NCBI GenBank assembly: GCA_026398235.1
Contig: JAPLTE010000124.1
Coordinates: 1 to 51,532 of the forward strand
Direction of reading: 5' to 3'
Source: Verrucomicrobiota bacterium
Lineage (GTDB): Bacteria > Verrucomicrobiota > Verrucomicrobiia > Chthoniobacterales > Chthoniobacteraceae
Length of the DNA: 51,532 bases
The notes under the pieces were generated by a model. It was not told the origin of the DNA. It did no database searches and saw only the letters and a list, made by a program, of their open reading frames with translations. The stretch's first letter is position 1; each line of letters starts with the position of its first letter. Of this stretch, positions 49,676 through 51,532 are shown piece by piece. The position numbers and the translations under genes were made by a program.

Positions 49676-51436
49676 TCAGGGGCGGATTTTCAATGCGAAG
49701 GCGGTCTTGCCGGCGAATTCTCCCGGCAACGCGACATGCACACCGGTTTCATCGCGGGTGAATTCGAGTTTGCCACCACCGACCAGCTCCACGCTGCCGA
49801 TTTTGCCGGGCCAGTTCGGGGAGTTGGCCGCTAGCGATTTGATGGTCACTTTGCCGTCCTTCGGAATTTCGAGAACAATGGCGAAAAGCGTCTTGCCGTC
49901 TTTCGACTGCGTGAACCGGATCTCCACCGCCCGGAGCGGCTTTTTCTGCACATCGCTCTGGCCGCCAGAATGCCCCTTCTCATCGCCCGTCACAGAAAAG
50001 CCTTCGCCAAAAATCTTCCACGGGCGTGTCGCATAGATTGCCTCGCCGTTGACCTTCAGCCACGCGCCGATTTCGCTGACGATTTTGATCGCGTCCGCGT
50101 CCGGCTGGCCACCGCGTTGCAGCGGCACGCTCAACATGAGGTTGCCATTTTTGCTGACAATGTCGGCCAGCAAATTGATAAAGTAGGGGGCGGATTTGTA
50201 TTTTAGATCGTGTTGGTAAAACCAATTTCCCAAACAGATATCCGTCTGCCACGGCTGGGGAAGAATGACCTCCGACTTGCCTCGCTCAATGTCATAGACC
50301 ATCGCCTGCCGCTGCATTTCATTGAGCTTCTTGGTGTTCATGACCGCCTCGTTCCGACCGTGGCGCTGAATGCTCGAGTTGTAGAAATGCGCCGCCAAAG
50401 TGAGGCCGATCTGGTCCGTGACTCCGTGCAGCGGGAGCACATGGTCATCGAAGTAAATCAGGTCTGGTTTGTAATCATCCCAGAGCTGTTTGGTGCGCAG
50501 GAAAAATTTTTCCAGATAGGCCGCGTCCGGAGTGCTACTAAATTTGGGATCCCAATTCCAGTCCATCCTGGCGCCCGGCTTGTGGTTTTGGGCGTAGAGG
50601 TCCTGCGGGTCAAGGCCGTCCCACCACTGGCCCTTGCCGTCAGCCTTCGTGAGCTTGCCGTCGTAGGGTACGCCAGCCAGTGGGCCGTCCTTGTCTGCGC
50701 CCTGCGCAACCTCATACCACGACCAGGCATACGAGGCGTGCACACTCACGCCGAAGGGCAGGTTGTTCTTTTTTGCCGCCGCCGCCCAGGCGGCAATCAC
50801 ATCCTTTTTCGGGCCGACATTGACGGAATTCCACGGCTGGTATTTCGAATTCCAATTGTCGAAGTTGTCGTGAAAATTGGCCAGCGCCATGAAATACTTC
50901 GCGCCATTTTCCTTATAGAAAGCCACCAGCTGATCGGGATCAAACTGTTCGGCTTTCCATTGATGAGCCACATCTTTAAAACCAGCGGTGGACGGATGGC
51001 CGTAATGTTGCAGATGATGGGTGTAGGCGCACGAACCATCACGATGAACGGGTGGTGGTTGGTTCCTGCCGGGAGGACCTTGATACATCCTTCGGGCATA
51101 CCAGTTGCCCCCCTCGGCCTCGGAAGCCGCCCCCCAATGCGCCCAGATGCCGAACTTCGCGTCGCGGAACCACTCCGGCGTCTGGTAATTCGTGAGCGAA
51201 CTCCAGTCCGCCTTGAACGGCCCGTCGGCAATCGGCGGCAACGTGAGATGGATGGGTGGTACTTCTTGAAGAACCTCTTTTTGAGGCACCTCTTTTTGAG
51301 GCACCTCTTTTTGAGGCACCTCTTTTTGAGGTATTTCATCTTGAGGTATTTCATCTTGCGGATTGGTCTGCGCGACTGCCGCCACGAGCGCCAGCCCAAG
51401 CAGCAAGGCGCTGGCTTGGATGGGGTGTAATTTCAT
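49676..51436 (-). CDS. Secreted GH29 alpha-L-fucosidase
   Basis: The 586-residue protein begins with a signal peptide (MKLHPIQASALLLGLALVAA), then a pentapeptide-repeat linker (PQDEI/PQKEV, residues about 26-55), then a GH29 catalytic domain: WFRDAKFGIWAHWGAASE, NWYARRMYQG, AKYFMALANFHDNFDNW, FGVSVHASYAW and the nucleophile region DLIYFDDHVLP. A C-terminal beta domain (LRAVEIRFTQSKDGKTLF, GGGKLEFTRDETGV) completes it. It should release terminal L-fucose from glycans. The gene is 151 bases upstream of the large secreted protein gene, on the same strand, so co-transcription is possible. A second, near-identical gene end lies at the window border. Confidence 0.9.
   Translation of the reverse strand: MKLHPIQASALLLGLALVAAVAQTNPQDEIPQDEIPQKEVPQKEVPQKEVPQKEVLQEVPPIHLTLPPIADGPFKADWSSLTNYQTPEWFRDAKFGIWAHWGAASEAEGGNWYARRMYQGPPGRNQPPPVHRDGSCAYTHHLQHYGHPSTAGFKDVAHQWKAEQFDPDQLVAFYKENGAKYFMALANFHDNFDNWNSKYQPWNSVNVGPKKDVIAAWAAAAKKNNLPFGVSVHASYAWSWYEVAQGADKDGPLAGVPYDGKLTKADGKGQWWDGLDPQDLYAQNHKPGARMDWNWDPKFSSTPDAAYLEKFFLRTKQLWDDYKPDLIYFDDHVLPLHGVTDQIGLTLAAHFYNSSIQRHGRNEAVMNTKKLNEMQRQAMVYDIERGKSEVILPQPWQTDICLGNWFYQHDLKYKSAPYFINLLADIVSKNGNLMLSVPLQRGGQPDADAIKIVSEIGAWLKVNGEAIYATRPWKIFGEGFSVTGDEKGHSGGQSDVQKKPLRAVEIRFTQSKDGKTLFAIVLEIPKDGKVTIKSLAANSPNWPGKIGSVELVGGGKLEFTRDETGVHVALPGEFAGKTAFALKIRP
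51271..51360 (-). repeat. 15-base tandem repeat (six units) in the fucosidase linker
   Basis: Units of 15 bases repeat six times: four GCACCTCTTTTTGAG-like copies (first one GAACC) and two GTATTTCATCTTGAG-like copies (last one ending GCG). They encode PQKEV four times and PQDEI twice between signal peptide and catalytic domain. In-frame units could change the linker length by slippage. Confidence 0.85.
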
Positions 51437-51508
51437 AAATTATTTTGGGAACCTCCGGTGACTGCCTTTAGGGGTTGAACTGATGGTTTGTGTTTGGGGT
51501 GGTCAGGA

Positions 51509-51532
51509 TCAGGGGCGGATTTTCAATGCGAA
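51509..51532 (-). CDS. 3-prime end of a second GH29-like fucosidase gene
   Basis: The last 24 bases encode FALKIRP and a TGA, identical to the end of the fucosidase at 49676. Identity covers 25 bases (51508-51532 versus 49675-49699). It may be a tandem paralogue that continues past the window, or the repeat at which an assembly stopped. Confidence 0.55.
   Translation of the reverse strand, partial: FALKIRP

Noticed and set aside
51271-51360. CRISPR array
   Set aside because: Repeats are direct neighbours without spacers and lie in frame inside a coding region.

Overview
The window is about 51.5 kb of bacterial DNA, mostly GC-rich. Gene content and dispersed intergenic repeats of the ACGAAG/GGACACGAAG and CGCAGATTT types suggest Verrucomicrobiota or a close relative in the PVC group. 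That assignment is an inference with no rRNA gene to back it. The window has three parts: an integrated mobile region (1-13.65 kb), a housekeeping core (13.7-37.3 kb) and a carbohydrate-use region (37.4 kb to the end).

Region 1 (1-13.65 kb). A siphophage-type head and tail operon runs on the minus strand, read from high to low coordinates: head protease fragment, coiled-coil scaffold candidate, major capsid protein, head-tail and tail proteins, a lambda G/GT-like chaperone pair joined by a -1 slippery site, a frameshifted tail protein, and a tape measure protein cut by the window start. Two cargo insertions interrupt it: an AT-rich pair (CpXC zinc protein plus membrane protein) behind a strong capsid terminator, and a plus-strand polyvalent-protein-type kinase gene. 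Between 7.4 and 9.9 kb, broken pieces of unrelated genes abut (S49 protease, SF2 helicase, HsdM, RhuM). A McrB-McrC restriction pair follows. At 13622-13646 there is an isolated tRNA 3-prime end, probably tRNA-Glu, which fits an attachment-site scar at the right border of the element.

Region 2 (13.7-37.3 kb). Ordinary chromosomal genes: NUDIX hydrolase, mannose-1-phosphate guanylyltransferase, CinA, isocitrate dehydrogenase, an AI-2E-type permease, a large hybrid histidine kinase, an HI0933-type flavoprotein, a 3D-domain lipoprotein, the arginine cluster argC-argJ-argB-argD-argF, thymidylate kinase, MutL, and an NtrC-like regulator that lacks the sigma-54 contact loop.

Region 3 (37.4-51.5 kb). 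A lactonase-type amidohydrolase, a PocR-AraC regulator, tagaturonate reductase and altronate dehydratase homologues, and a second AraC regulator. Then comes a cassette of GDP-mannose 3,5-epimerase-like enzyme, divergent GHMP kinase and duplicated-domain nucleotidyltransferase. The region ends with a large secreted toroid-type protein, a GH29 alpha-L-fucosidase with a pentapeptide repeat linker, and the last 24 bases of a second fucosidase-like gene. A recurring 14-base motif, close to GGAYATWCYTGCAA, lies upstream of several of these genes and is a candidate shared operator.
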